Of a stretch of 64,000 bases of DNA, positions 53,437 to 61,350 are shown piece after piece. How positions within the stretch are numbered: the stretch's first letter is position 1; the number at the start of each line of letters is the position of its first letter. The translations under genes and the position numbers were made by a program. The DNA is from Terrimesophilobacter sp964651535 (GTDB taxonomy: Bacteria > Actinomycetota > Actinomycetes > Actinomycetales > Microbacteriaceae), in contig CAZYYE010000003.1 of NCBI GenBank assembly GCA_964651535.1, positions 124,001 to 188,000 of the forward strand, written 5' to 3'. The notes beneath the pieces were generated by a model, which was not told the DNA's origin, did not search any database, and saw only the letters and a list, made by a program, of their open reading frames with translations.

Positions 53437-53499
53437 GAATGCGCCCTGCCGCCACATCCGCGTCCGGTCGACCGGGCGCATTCGTGACGGCAGGGCGCA
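53437..53499. terminator. Hairpin region with two competing right arms after thrE
   Basis: The left arm TGCGCCCTGCCG (53440-53451) pairs perfectly with CGGCAGGGCGCA (53488-53499). An overlapping left arm GAATGCGCCC (53437-53446) pairs perfectly with GGGCGCATTC (53474-53483). The two structures exclude each other. Lying between the 3' ends of thrE and the opposing gene remnant, it most simply acts as a bidirectional terminator. Confidence 0.55.
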
Positions 53500-53514
53500 A
53501 ATCTGAGGCCGGGA

Positions 53515-53664
53515 CTACCCCAGAACCTGGTCGTTCAGCAATGCCCGGAAGTAGCCGAGCGAGTTGCCCAGCGCATTCGGGTGGAAATTGGACGAGGCCA
53601 GCAGGTTGTTCGGATTGAAACTGATGTACGGGATCCGCGAACCAATGCCGTGCAGCAGACCCGT
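53515..53664 (-). pseudogene. C-terminal fragment of an SGNH-type esterase
   Basis: The minus strand encodes a fragment beginning TGLLHGIGSRIPYISFNPNN and containing SSNFHPNALGNSLGYFRALL before a TAG stop. The FHPN-x-x-GN block is the C-terminal catalytic-histidine region of secreted SGNH/GDSL esterases. The frame continues open only to 53712, where it meets a stop, and nothing upstream looks like the rest of the enzyme. It is therefore a decayed or truncated gene. The break lies near 53665. Confidence 0.5.
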
Positions 53665-53707
53665 TCTCCTAGCTTGGCCAACGAACAAAACTACGAGGAG
53701 ATTTCCT

Positions 53708-53815
53708 GTGAATCAACGCGCATCCAATAAACAGCGTGGTACCTCGTGGCCTCGCATAGTGTCCGCAAGGGGTTCACCTTGCGGGCGGATACCTACCTTT
53801 CGGTGCAACCGATGA
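53708..53815 (+). CDS. Putative 35-aa ORF with strong ribosome binding site
   Basis: GAGGAG at 53695-53700 stands 7 bp before a GTG that opens a 35-codon frame. The product begins MNQRASNKQRGTSWPRIVSA, is very basic and has two cysteines. Codon choice (AAT, AAA, CAA) is unlike neighbouring genes. No family is recognised. The hairpin 53763-53784 lies inside it. It may be a chance frame. Confidence 0.25.
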   Translation: MNQRASNKQRGTSWPRIVSARGSPCGRIPTFRCNR

Positions 53816-53968
53816 GGCCGGTTGCGTAGTGGCGAACGCATCCGAGTAAAAACTTATTGCGTCGCCCGCGAATCGAATGACCAGCACTACGCGCAAACTT
53901 TAGTGGCTGCCGCCAGTTCGGGTGCGGCATACAGCACCCAACTCAGGCGAAAGCGGAGTCTCTGGGAT

Positions 53969-54046
53969 GTTCCCTTCGAGACGATCGCTTCGCAATCCCT
54001 CTGGGAACGAGTCACTTGCGGGTTCCCTTCGAGAGCCTCAGGGAAC
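53969..54046 (-). repeat. Tandem GTTCCC...GGGAAC hairpins downstream of tRNA-Leu
   Basis: The 13-mer GTTCCCTTCGAGA occurs at 53969-53981 and again at 54022-54034. Each copy is followed by a complementary GGGAAC (54003-54008 and 54041-54046), giving two hairpins. Read in the direction of the tRNA they follow its 3' end by about 12 and 50 nt. They may act as terminators or processing signals, or be a duplicated element. Confidence 0.5.
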
Positions 54047-54058
54047 GGTTAAATTTTG

Positions 54059-54144
54059 TGTCCGAAGGGGGACTTGAACCCCCACGCCCTAATACGGGCA
54101 CTAGCACCTCAAGCTAGCGCGTCTACCAATTCCGCCATCCGGAC
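54059..54144 (-). tRNA. tRNA-Leu (anticodon GAG)
   Basis: An 86-nt class II tRNA on the minus strand. The acceptor stem GTCCGGA pairs with TTCGGAC, the D-arm contains AATTGGTAGAC, the anticodon stem CTAGC/GCTAG encloses loop TTGAGGT (anticodon GAG), the long variable arm is TGCCCGTATTAGGGCGT, and the T-arm is GGGGGTTCAAGTCCCCC. The discriminator base is A; the CCA end is not encoded. It reads CUC/CUU codons. Confidence 0.96.
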
Positions 54145-54247
54145 AGGATGTTATTCGGCTTACACCGACTCACGAGAATAGCATGTCACGACCGCCTGCG
54201 AAGTCCAGTCGACGGCCAACAGACACACCAGCAGGTAGCGTTGAGCC

Positions 54248-55573
54248 ATGACCGACAAGCCGGGCACGGACACCGAAGAAGCAACTCTCGACGAGACCGC
54301 GGTCATCGCGCGCGACCTCATCCGCATGGACACCACCAACTACGGCGAAGGCAAATCCAACGGCGAAGTCGAGGCCGCCGAATACCTCTCCGCCAAACTC
54401 ACCGCGCTCGGGCTCGACTCACAAATGTTCGAAAGCGACAAAGGCCGCGTGAGCGTCGTCGCGCGAGTGGAAGGCAGCGACTCCGCCAAGCCCGCCCTCG
54501 TCGTCCACGGGCACACGGATGTCGTCCCCGCCCAGCCCGACAACTGGTCCGTCGACCCGTTCGCCGGCGTGATCCAGGACGGCATGCTGTGGGGCCGCGG
54601 CGCCGTCGACATGAAAAACATGGACGCCATGATCGTCACGGCGCTGCAGGACATCCTCGGCGCAGGAAAACAACCCTCCCGCGACCTCGTCATCGCGTTC
54701 TTCGCCGACGAAGAAGCCGGGGGAGAGTACGGCTCGCAATACATAGTCGACCGGCACCCCGACCTATTCGCCGGGGCCACAGAAGCCATCAGCGAAGTCG
54801 GCGGATACTCCGTGGACTTCGGCGGACAACGCGCGTATCTCATCCAGACCGGCGAGAAATCCCTCGTGTGGATCAAACTCATCGCCCGCGGCGTCGCCGC
54901 CCACGGCTCGCGCTACATCCAGGACAACGCCGTCACGAAACTCGCCGAAGCCGTCGCAAAAATCGGCCGCCACGAATGGCCCATCACACTCACCGGAACC
55001 ACGACAGACCTGCTCAACCGCGTCGCGGCGATCCTCGGCAAGGACCCGCAAAAGATCGGCCCGGACGAACTGGCCATCGCCACCGGAACCGCCGCCGGGT
55101 TCATCAGGGCCACTCTGCGCACCACGAGCAATCCCACGCTCCTGAACGCCGGCTACAAGCACAACGTCATCCCCGACACCGCGGAAGCGCTCATCGACAT
55201 CCGCACCCTCCCCGGAGGAGAGGATGACGCACTCGCGCGCATCGCCGAACTCGTCGGCCCAGACATCGAGATTGTCACGCTCCACCGGGACATCGGTTTG
55301 GAAACCACGTTCGACGGCCCGCTCATCGAATCCATCACCTCGACGCTCAACGCGCACGACCCTGAGGCACAGGTTCTGCCGTACCTGCTTTCCGGCGGCA
55401 CCGACAACAAAGCACTCAGCCAGCTCGGCATCACAGGCTACGGATTCGCCCCCTTGAAACTGCCGCCCCACCTCGACTTTCCCGCCATGTTCCACGGAGT
55501 GGACGAACGAGTGCCGCTCGACGCACTAGTCTTTGGCAGGCGGGTACTTGGCGACCTGCTCCTGAACTACTGA
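54248..55573 (+). CDS. M20-family metallopeptidase/dipeptidase
   Basis: 441-aa zinc peptidase with the motifs VVHGHTDVVPA (His-x-Asp ligand), GRGAVDMKN (bridging Asp), FFADEEAGGEYG (catalytic Glu pair) and a late YLLSGGTDNKA, all as in M20 dipeptidases/acylases. No signal peptide is seen, so it is cytosolic. The true substrate (dipeptide or N-acyl amino acid) is unknown. It is followed 29 bp later by uppP. Confidence 0.92.
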   Translation: MTDKPGTDTEEATLDETAVIARDLIRMDTTNYGEGKSNGEVEAAEYLSAKLTALGLDSQMFESDKGRVSVVARVEGSDSAKPALVVHGHTDVVPAQPDNWSVDPFAGVIQDGMLWGRGAVDMKNMDAMIVTALQDILGAGKQPSRDLVIAFFADEEAGGEYGSQYIVDRHPDLFAGATEAISEVGGYSVDFGGQRAYLIQTGEKSLVWIKLIARGVAAHGSRYIQDNAVTKLAEAVAKIGRHEWPITLTGTTTDLLNRVAAILGKDPQKIGPDELAIATGTAAGFIRATLRTTSNPTLLNAGYKHNVIPDTAEALIDIRTLPGGEDDALARIAELVGPDIEIVTLHRDIGLETTFDGPLIESITSTLNAHDPEAQVLPYLLSGGTDNKALSQLGITGYGFAPLKLPPHLDFPAMFHGVDERVPLDALVFGRRVLGDLLLNY

Positions 55574-55602
55574 ACAACTGAACGACGAGGAAGAAGCAGC
55601 AC

Positions 55603-56457
55603 GTGGGACTCATCGAGGCACTCATACTCGGGCTTGTTCAGGGCCTCACCGAATTCCTCCCCATCTCCTCCAGCGCCCACCTGCGCATCGTCGGCGAATT
55701 CCTCGGCAGCGGCGCAGACCCCGGCGCAGCGTTCACGGCCATCACCCAGCTCGGCACCGAAACCGCCGTCCTCGTCTACTTCTGGAACGACATCACGCGC
55801 ATCATCGGCGCGTGGTTCAAGTCCCTGTTCGGCAAAGTCCCGCGCACAGATCCGGATGCCCGCATGGGCTGGTACATCATCCTCGGCAGCATCCCCATCG
55901 TCCTGCTCGGGCTCGTGTTCCAGAACCAGATCGAAACCAGCCTGCGCTCGCTGTGGATCGTCGCGTTCACACTCATCGTGTTCGGCATCCTTTTGGGCAT
56001 CGCGGATTGGGCGGGCAGGAAGGAACTGCGGCTCACGCAGCTCACCTGGCCGCACGCCCTCATCTACGGACTCGCCCAGGCCGCAGCGCTCATCCCCGGC
56101 GTCTCACGCTCGGGCGGCACCATCACCGCGGGGCTATTCCTGGGTTACGAGCGGCGCGCGGCCGCACGCTACGCATTCCTGCTCGCGATCCCCGCCGTGT
56201 TCGGCAGCGGACTGTTCCAGCTGTACAAGACCATCAGGGAGCCGTGCCTGAGGGCCACAGCCGGGTGCAACCCCGAGATCTTCAGCGGGTGGGAGACCGC
56301 CGCAGCGACACTCGTCGCCTTCCTGGTCGGCCTCGCCGTCATTGCCTTCTTCATGAATTACATCTCCAAGCGTTCCTTCCTCCCGTTCGTGATCTACCGC
56401 ATCCTGCTCGGAGGCACCATCGTCGTCCTCCTGTCCACCGGCGTGCTGCTGCCGTGA
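55603..56457 (+). CDS. uppP: Undecaprenyl-diphosphatase (BacA/UppP)
   Basis: Membrane phosphatase recycling undecaprenyl diphosphate for peptidoglycan synthesis. 284 aa with ALILGLVQGLTEFLPISSSA near the N-terminus and the second signature LIPGVSRSGGTITAGLFLG, plus multiple helices. GTG start at 55603 after GACGAGGA. The stop overlaps the mshC GTG as GTGA. Confidence 0.96.
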   Translation: MGLIEALILGLVQGLTEFLPISSSAHLRIVGEFLGSGADPGAAFTAITQLGTETAVLVYFWNDITRIIGAWFKSLFGKVPRTDPDARMGWYIILGSIPIVLLGLVFQNQIETSLRSLWIVAFTLIVFGILLGIADWAGRKELRLTQLTWPHALIYGLAQAAALIPGVSRSGGTITAGLFLGYERRAAARYAFLLAIPAVFGSGLFQLYKTIREPCLRATAGCNPEIFSGWETAAATLVAFLVGLAVIAFFMNYISKRSFLPFVIYRILLGGTIVVLLSTGVLLP

Positions 56458-57707
56458 GGTCATGGAACGCACCTGAGCTGCCGCGCCTCCCCGGTCACGG
56501 CGAGCGCCCGCGAATCTTCGACACGCCGACCGGGACGGTGCTCCCGATCGCCGGCGGCGATCGCGCACAGCTCTACGTGTGCGGCGTGACACCCTACGAC
56601 GCCACCCACATCGGCCACGCCGCCACCTACCTCGCCTACGACACGCTCAACCGCGTGCTGCGCGACGCCGGATACCGAGTCGACTACGTGCAGAATGTCA
56701 CGGACATCGACGACCCGCTCCTCGAGCGTGCAACGGCAACAGGGGTGGACTGGCAGGAACTCGCACAATCTCAGGTCGAGCTGTTCCGCGGAGACATGGA
56801 AGCACTCAGCATCATCCCGCCCGAGCACTACATTGGCGTCGTCGAATCCATCGACGAGATCGCGGCGGGCTGCCAGCAACTCCTCGACGAGGGATTCGCG
56901 TACTGGGTGGACTCGCCTGACCCCTCCGATGAAATCGCACCGGACCTCTACTTCGACCTCGCAACGGCCGAGAAACTCACGACCTGGTTTCGCGGCCAGC
57001 AAAGCCGGTTCGACCGAGACACCATGCTCGCGCTGTCCGCACAACGCGGGGGCGACCCCGAGCGTCCAGGAAAACGCGATGCGCTGGATCCGCTCCTGTG
57101 GCGTTCGGAGAGGCCGGGAGAACCGGCGTGGGATTCACCTCTCGGACGGGGCCGCCCCGGCTGGCACATCGAATGCTCCGTCATCGGCAAGCACTACCTT
57201 GACGCGCCGATCACTCTCAACGGCGGGGGATCTGACTTGATCTTTCCGCACCACGAAATGAGCGCGGCCCACTCCGCCGCGTTGACGGGAGTCGACTGGT
57301 CGCACTCCTACTCGCACGCAGGTCTCGTGGCATATGACGGCGAAAAAATGAGCAAGTCACGAGGCAACCTCGTGTTCGTGTCGCGCCTGGTCGCCGACGG
57401 CGCCGATCCGCGCGCCATCCGGCTCGCGCTGCTCGCCCACCACTACCGCACGGACTGGGAATGGACTGCAGAAGAGTTGGAGTCTGCCGAGCGCCGGCTC
57501 GAGTCCTGGCAACACTGGGCACGCGACGCCAACGGCATCGATCTGGGCCTTCGCGAAAACATTCGAACCGTCCTCGCGGACGACCTGAAAACTCCGGATG
57601 CTCTCGCCGCCGTCGATGCGGCAGTGGATAGCGGGAAATCCCCTGGTCAGGCGGATCTGGCAGCAATTGATGCCCTCCTGGGCATCGCGCTGCGCGACGG
57701 AAGCTGA
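56454..57707 (+). CDS. mshC: Cysteine:glucosaminyl-inositol ligase, mycothiol biosynthesis
   Basis: ATP-dependent ligase joining cysteine to GlcN-inositol, the third step of mycothiol synthesis. 417 aa, derived from cysteinyl-tRNA synthetase: HIGH motif THIGHAATYLAYD, zinc ligands in LYVCGVTPYD, GWHIECS, HHEM, and KMSKSRGN. The N-terminal MRSWNAPELPRLPGHGE is diagnostic of MshC against CysS. The start is the GTG at 56454, fixed by the GTGA overlap with uppP. Confidence 0.96.
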   Translation: MRSWNAPELPRLPGHGERPRIFDTPTGTVLPIAGGDRAQLYVCGVTPYDATHIGHAATYLAYDTLNRVLRDAGYRVDYVQNVTDIDDPLLERATATGVDWQELAQSQVELFRGDMEALSIIPPEHYIGVVESIDEIAAGCQQLLDEGFAYWVDSPDPSDEIAPDLYFDLATAEKLTTWFRGQQSRFDRDTMLALSAQRGGDPERPGKRDALDPLLWRSERPGEPAWDSPLGRGRPGWHIECSVIGKHYLDAPITLNGGGSDLIFPHHEMSAAHSAALTGVDWSHSYSHAGLVAYDGEKMSKSRGNLVFVSRLVADGADPRAIRLALLAHHYRTDWEWTAEELESAERRLESWQHWARDANGIDLGLRENIRTVLADDLKTPDALAAVDAAVDSGKSPGQADLAAIDALLGIALRDGS

Positions 57708-57727
57708 TTCGCGACGCCCCAGCGCCG

Positions 57728-58609
57728 TCAGGGCCTGTCTCGACCGTCCGCTTTGCCATCCCGTTTGCGCAAGTAGCGTTCGAACTCCTGCGCGATCGCC
57801 TCGCCGCTGGCCTCCGGGGAATCCACGGTGTCGCGGGCCCGCTCAAGCTGTTCGATGTAATTCGCCATGTCGGAATCGTCCTCGGCGAGCGCGTTGATCC
57901 CGTCCTCCCACGCTGCGGACTCGTCAGGCAAATCGCCGCGAGGAATGTCGACCTCGACAAGCTCCTCCAGGCGTTCGATCATCGCGAGCGTAGCTTTCGG
58001 CGACGGAGCATTGTGAACGTAATGCGGGACCGAAGCCCAAATCGACACCGTGGGGATCCCAGCAGACTCCGCCTCGGCGGCAATGACCGAAAGGATGCCG
58101 ACAGGACCCTCGTACGAACTCCGCTCCACTCCCAGAAGCGAACGCAAATCAGCGTTCTCGCTGCTCACAAAGATGGAAATCGGGCGCGTGTGCGGTACGT
58201 CGGCGAGCATTGCCCCGAGCATGACGATCACGTCAATCTTCCGCGACTGGATGACATCCATGATCTCGGTCGTGAACGTCTTCCAATTGCGTGCAGGCTC
58301 TGTTCCCAGAAGCAGGAACACTTCCGGCTCGTCCGAAGTCTCGGCGGAACTCAAGTCGGACCCCGCGGGCCCGTACACGGTCACGGTGGGCCAAAGAAGT
58401 TTGCGATTGCCGTCCTCGCCCGTCGTCACGACGGGGCGGTTGAACTGGTAATCGAAATACGATTCCGCGTCGAACTCCGCAATCGGATGCACGTCGCGAG
58501 CGTCCCGAAGGGTCTTCACAACGCCGGTTGCCGCCTCGCCGGCATCGTTCCAGCCTTCGAAAGCAACAACAAGCACCCGCCCGGACAACCGGCTGCTTCG
58601 ATCAGTCAC
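57728..58609 (-). CDS. PAC2-family (proteasome assembly chaperone-like) protein
   Basis: 293-aa actinobacterial PAC2-fold protein with VVAFEGWNDAGEAATGVVKTL near the N-terminus and the conserved block PVGILSVIAAEAESAGIPTVSIWASVPHYV. The family is widespread in actinobacteria with and without a proteasome, so the name does not imply a proteasome here; none is encoded in the window. Convergent with mshC. Confidence 0.88.
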   Translation of the reverse strand: MTDRSSRLSGRVLVVAFEGWNDAGEAATGVVKTLRDARDVHPIAEFDAESYFDYQFNRPVVTTGEDGNRKLLWPTVTVYGPAGSDLSSAETSDEPEVFLLLGTEPARNWKTFTTEIMDVIQSRKIDVIVMLGAMLADVPHTRPISIFVSSENADLRSLLGVERSSYEGPVGILSVIAAEAESAGIPTVSIWASVPHYVHNAPSPKATLAMIERLEELVEVDIPRGDLPDESAAWEDGINALAEDDSDMANYIEQLERARDTVDSPEASGEAIAQEFERYLRKRDGKADGRDRP

Positions 58610-58685
58610 ACTTCACCTCCCCGTCAAGGATAGGCGCGCAGCGCGCAAGTCGCTTAACCTGCACGCCGCCGTAGACTCGGATGTC

Positions 58686-59378
58686 GTGACCCCTGAATTT
58701 CCTGCCGCAATACTTTGGGACATGGACGGCACCCTCGTCGACTCCGAACCGTATTGGATGGTGGCCGAACGGGAACTCGTCAACTCCCACGGCGGAAAAT
58801 GGACGGCAGACGATGGGCTCGCGCTCGTCGGCCAGGGACTCGAGCACACGGCACGCGTCATGCAGTCCAGAGGAGTGGACCTTTCCGTGCACGAAATCAT
58901 CGACAGGCTCACCGAGCGCGTACTCGCCCAGACCACCGCGAAGCTGCCGTGGCGACCTGGCGCGCTCGAGTTGCTCCTGGCCACACGCGAGGCCGGAATC
59001 CCCACGGCGCTCGTGACGATGTCGATGAAGCCGCTCGCGCAGCACATAGCAGGAAGCGCGAGCCAGCCGCTGTTCGATGTCTCCGTGACGGGCGACGACG
59101 TCGAACACCCGAAACCGCACCCGGAACCCTACGAGCGCGCGGCACGATTGCTCGGCGTCGATATCGGCGCGTGCATCGCGATCGAGGACTCCGTCCCCGG
59201 GCTTGCCTCCGCCACGTTGGCTGGCGCGGTCACGATCGGGGTCCCCGCGCACGTCGACCTGCCGGAGGGACCCGGTCACACCATCTGGCCGACGCTCGCA
59301 GGCCGCACAGTGGACGACCTCGTCGAGTTGTTTCGTTCCCGCAGCATCCTGACATCGCCGAGAGAGGAACGCGCATGA
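58686..59378 (+). CDS. HAD-family phosphatase (beta-phosphoglucomutase-like)
   Basis: 230-aa HAD hydrolase with nucleophile motif WDMDGTLVDSEP, motif II ALVTMSMKP, and the late EHPKPHPEPY and AIEDSVPGL motifs. GTG start at 58686. The stop overlaps the trmI ATG as ATGA. In actinobacteria a HAD gene often precedes trmI. The substrate is unknown. Confidence 0.91.
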   Translation: MTPEFPAAILWDMDGTLVDSEPYWMVAERELVNSHGGKWTADDGLALVGQGLEHTARVMQSRGVDLSVHEIIDRLTERVLAQTTAKLPWRPGALELLLATREAGIPTALVTMSMKPLAQHIAGSASQPLFDVSVTGDDVEHPKPHPEPYERAARLLGVDIGACIAIEDSVPGLASATLAGAVTIGVPAHVDLPEGPGHTIWPTLAGRTVDDLVELFRSRSILTSPREERA

Positions 59379-60382
59379 GTGCGGACAACCTCCGGCGTCC
59401 GAGCGGACCGTTCCGCGTGGGCGATCGCGTCCAACTGACCGGGCCGCGTGGCCGCCTCAACACCATCACGCTTGAAGCCGGTGGCGAGTTTCACACCCAC
59501 CGCGGGATACTCGCCCACAACTCGATCATCGGTCTGCCGGATGGCTCCGTCGTGCGCAGCACCGTCGACGACGAGTACCTCGCGCTGAGGCCCCTCCTCT
59601 CCGACTTCGTCATGTCGATGCCCCGCGGTGCCGCAATCGTCTACCCGAAGGATGCAGCGCAAATCCTGCTCGTCGGCGACATCTTTCCCGGCGCAACCGT
59701 GGTCGAGGCGGGAGTCGGATCCGGTGCGCTTTCGCTTTCGCTGCTTCGCGCCATCGGCCCCGCTGGCACGCTCATGTCCTTTGAACGAAGGGACGAGTTC
59801 GCTCGAATCGCCCGCGGCAACGCGACGGCATTTCTCGGCGCGGAACCATCGAACTGGCAGATCCGGATCGGCGACCTCGCCGATGAACTTCCCGCCGCGG
59901 TCGAACCGGGCTCGGTGGACCGGATCGTGCTCGACATGCTTGCGCCGTGGGACTGCCTCGACGCCGCGAGCGTTGCTCTCGCCCCCGGGGGAGTTCTCGT
60001 CTGCTATGTCGCGACAGCCACCCAGCTTTCCCGCGTCGCCGAAGCAATCAGGGCGACGGGCGCATTCACTGATCCCGAATCGTCGGAGACCATGGTTCGC
60101 GGCTGGCACGTGGAAGGTCTCGCCGTTCGCCCGGATCATCGCATGGTCGCGCACACGGGGTTCCTGATCTCCGCGCGCAGGCTCGCCCCCGGCACCGTTC
60201 TCCCTCAGCTCAAACGGAAAGCGAAGCCCGAGTACTCCGACGAGGACGTCGAACTGTGGACGCCGGGAGCCGTCGGCCAGCGCCAGGCGAGCGATAAGCG
60301 GGCCCGGAAAGCTGCGCGTCAGGCGGAGAGCGGCGCGCGGCGCGCAGTGGGGGAGAACGAGCCCTCTGACGGATCCGCTTAG
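59375..60382 (+). CDS. trmI: tRNA (adenine-58-N1)-methyltransferase
   Basis: SAM-dependent enzyme making m1A58 in the T-loop of tRNAs. 335 aa with an N-terminal beta domain and class I motifs: VVEAGVGSGALSLSLLRAIG, FERRDEFARIARGN and DRIVLDMLAPWDCL. The C-terminal tail is basic. The ATG is coupled to the HAD gene. In mycobacteria this gene flanks the Pup-proteasome locus, which is absent here. Confidence 0.94.
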   Translation: MSADNLRRPSGPFRVGDRVQLTGPRGRLNTITLEAGGEFHTHRGILAHNSIIGLPDGSVVRSTVDDEYLALRPLLSDFVMSMPRGAAIVYPKDAAQILLVGDIFPGATVVEAGVGSGALSLSLLRAIGPAGTLMSFERRDEFARIARGNATAFLGAEPSNWQIRIGDLADELPAAVEPGSVDRIVLDMLAPWDCLDAASVALAPGGVLVCYVATATQLSRVAEAIRATGAFTDPESSETMVRGWHVEGLAVRPDHRMVAHTGFLISARRLAPGTVLPQLKRKAKPEYSDEDVELWTPGAVGQRQASDKRARKAARQAESGARRAVGENEPSDGSA

Positions 60383-60404
60383 AATTGTCCACGCCCCAAG
60401 AACG

Positions 60405-61349
60405 ATGAAACGAGGATCCGTGCGCACTCTTCCTGTGCTGCTCCTGGCCGCCGGCGTCGTCGCGAGTCTCACCTCGTGCGCGACCGCCCCGTTCAGCCAA
60501 TCCTGCACGCCAACAGTGCAATCCGGCCACGCCACCGAAGTGGTCACCGCTACCGGCACCTTCGGGAACAAACCGACCGTGGACTTCCCGACGCCCGTAG
60601 TGACGCACAAGATCGAACGGACTGAGGTGCTCGCCGGAACGGGGCCGATCGTTACCGATGGCGATGTCGTGGTGATCAAATACTCCGCGTACAACGGCGC
60701 AACCGGCGAGATCGTGGGACAGGGAGACTACTCCGGACCCGGCCAGCCTCTGACACTTGGAACGTCCGTCAACAAGGCGGTGAGCGTCGGACTCGAATGC
60801 TCGAACGTCGGATCTCGCGTCGTGATTGCGTCGAGCGCCGCGCATGCCGGCCAGGACCCTGCCACGTTCCCGGACGCCATCGTCTTCGTGATCGACATCG
60901 TGAAGGCATACCCGGGGAAGGCATGGGGAACCCCGCAGATTCCGCAGGCAGGGATGCCGTCGGTCGTCACGGCACCCAATGGCACCCCAGGGGTCACGAT
61001 TCCGAAAGAGGACCCTCCGACATCCCTGAGAATCAATGTGCTGCAAGAGGGAACCGGTTCGACGGTGAAGGACGGCGACCAGGTCGTCGTCAAGTACACC
61101 GCGCTCCTGTGGTCCGACAGCAGCGTCTTTGACTCCACCTGGACCAAGGGCCAGGCGAGGATCGTCACCATGACACCGTCCGAAACCGTCACGACCGGAT
61201 TTGTCAAGGGAATCGTCGGCGAGAAGGTCGGCTCCCAGGTTCTCATCGTCGCGCCCCCTGCCGAAGGATTCGGATCGGCGGGCGGGCCAGGGGTCCCTGC
61301 AGGCTCGACGCTCGTGTACGTCGTCGACATTCTCGGAGTCGACGGATAG
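60405..61349 (+). CDS. FKBP-type peptidyl-prolyl isomerase lipoprotein
   Basis: 314-aa exported lipoprotein. The signal peptide ends in the lipobox LTSC (Cys about residue 25), so Lgt (48561) would modify it. Two FKBP-like halves are seen: around GPIVTDGDVVVIKYSAYNG and GSTVKDGDQVVVKYTALLW with the later VPAGSTLVYVVDILGV. The first half is divergent. It may start at the ATG 60405 or at the GTG 60420, which has GAGG upstream. It leads into pafB with a 1-bp gap. Confidence 0.9.
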   Translation: MKRGSVRTLPVLLLAAGVVASLTSCATAPFSQSCTPTVQSGHATEVVTATGTFGNKPTVDFPTPVVTHKIERTEVLAGTGPIVTDGDVVVIKYSAYNGATGEIVGQGDYSGPGQPLTLGTSVNKAVSVGLECSNVGSRVVIASSAAHAGQDPATFPDAIVFVIDIVKAYPGKAWGTPQIPQAGMPSVVTAPNGTPGVTIPKEDPPTSLRINVLQEGTGSTVKDGDQVVVKYTALLWSDSSVFDSTWTKGQARIVTMTPSETVTTGFVKGIVGEKVGSQVLIVAPPAEGFGSAGGPGVPAGSTLVYVVDILGVDG

Positions 61350-61350
61350 C

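Larger units (their letters stand above)
53665..54058. other. Gene-poor, A/T-richer structured stretch beside tRNA-Leu
   Basis: About 390 bp with no recognisable gene. It is visibly richer in A and T than the surroundings and contains several inverted repeats: CCGCAAGG/CCTTGCGG (53763-53784), GCAACCG/CGGTTGC (53805-53825) and two GTTCCC/GGGAAC units (53969-54008, 54022-54046). One small frame with a good ribosome binding site lies within (53708-53815). It sits at the 3' side of tRNA-Leu, where integrated elements insert, so it may be the remains of one, or hold a small RNA. Confidence 0.5.

Noticed and set aside
53826..54046. Possible tmRNA (ssrA): the stretch around 53850-53910 looks at first like a tag-coding region ending LVAA
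   Set aside because: There is no stop codon after the would-be tag, no alanyl-tRNA-like acceptor with GGTTCGAATCC-type T-loop or CTCCA end, and no GGTTTCGAC near the 5' side.
53822..54052. 76-codon plus-strand frame in the irregular patch
   Set aside because: It starts with TTG without a ribosome binding site, runs through the duplicated hairpins, and its product has no coding character.
57728..58609. PAC2 protein as evidence for a proteasome
   Set aside because: PAC2-family proteins occur in bacteria without proteasomes, and no proteasome or pupylation gene is present in the window.
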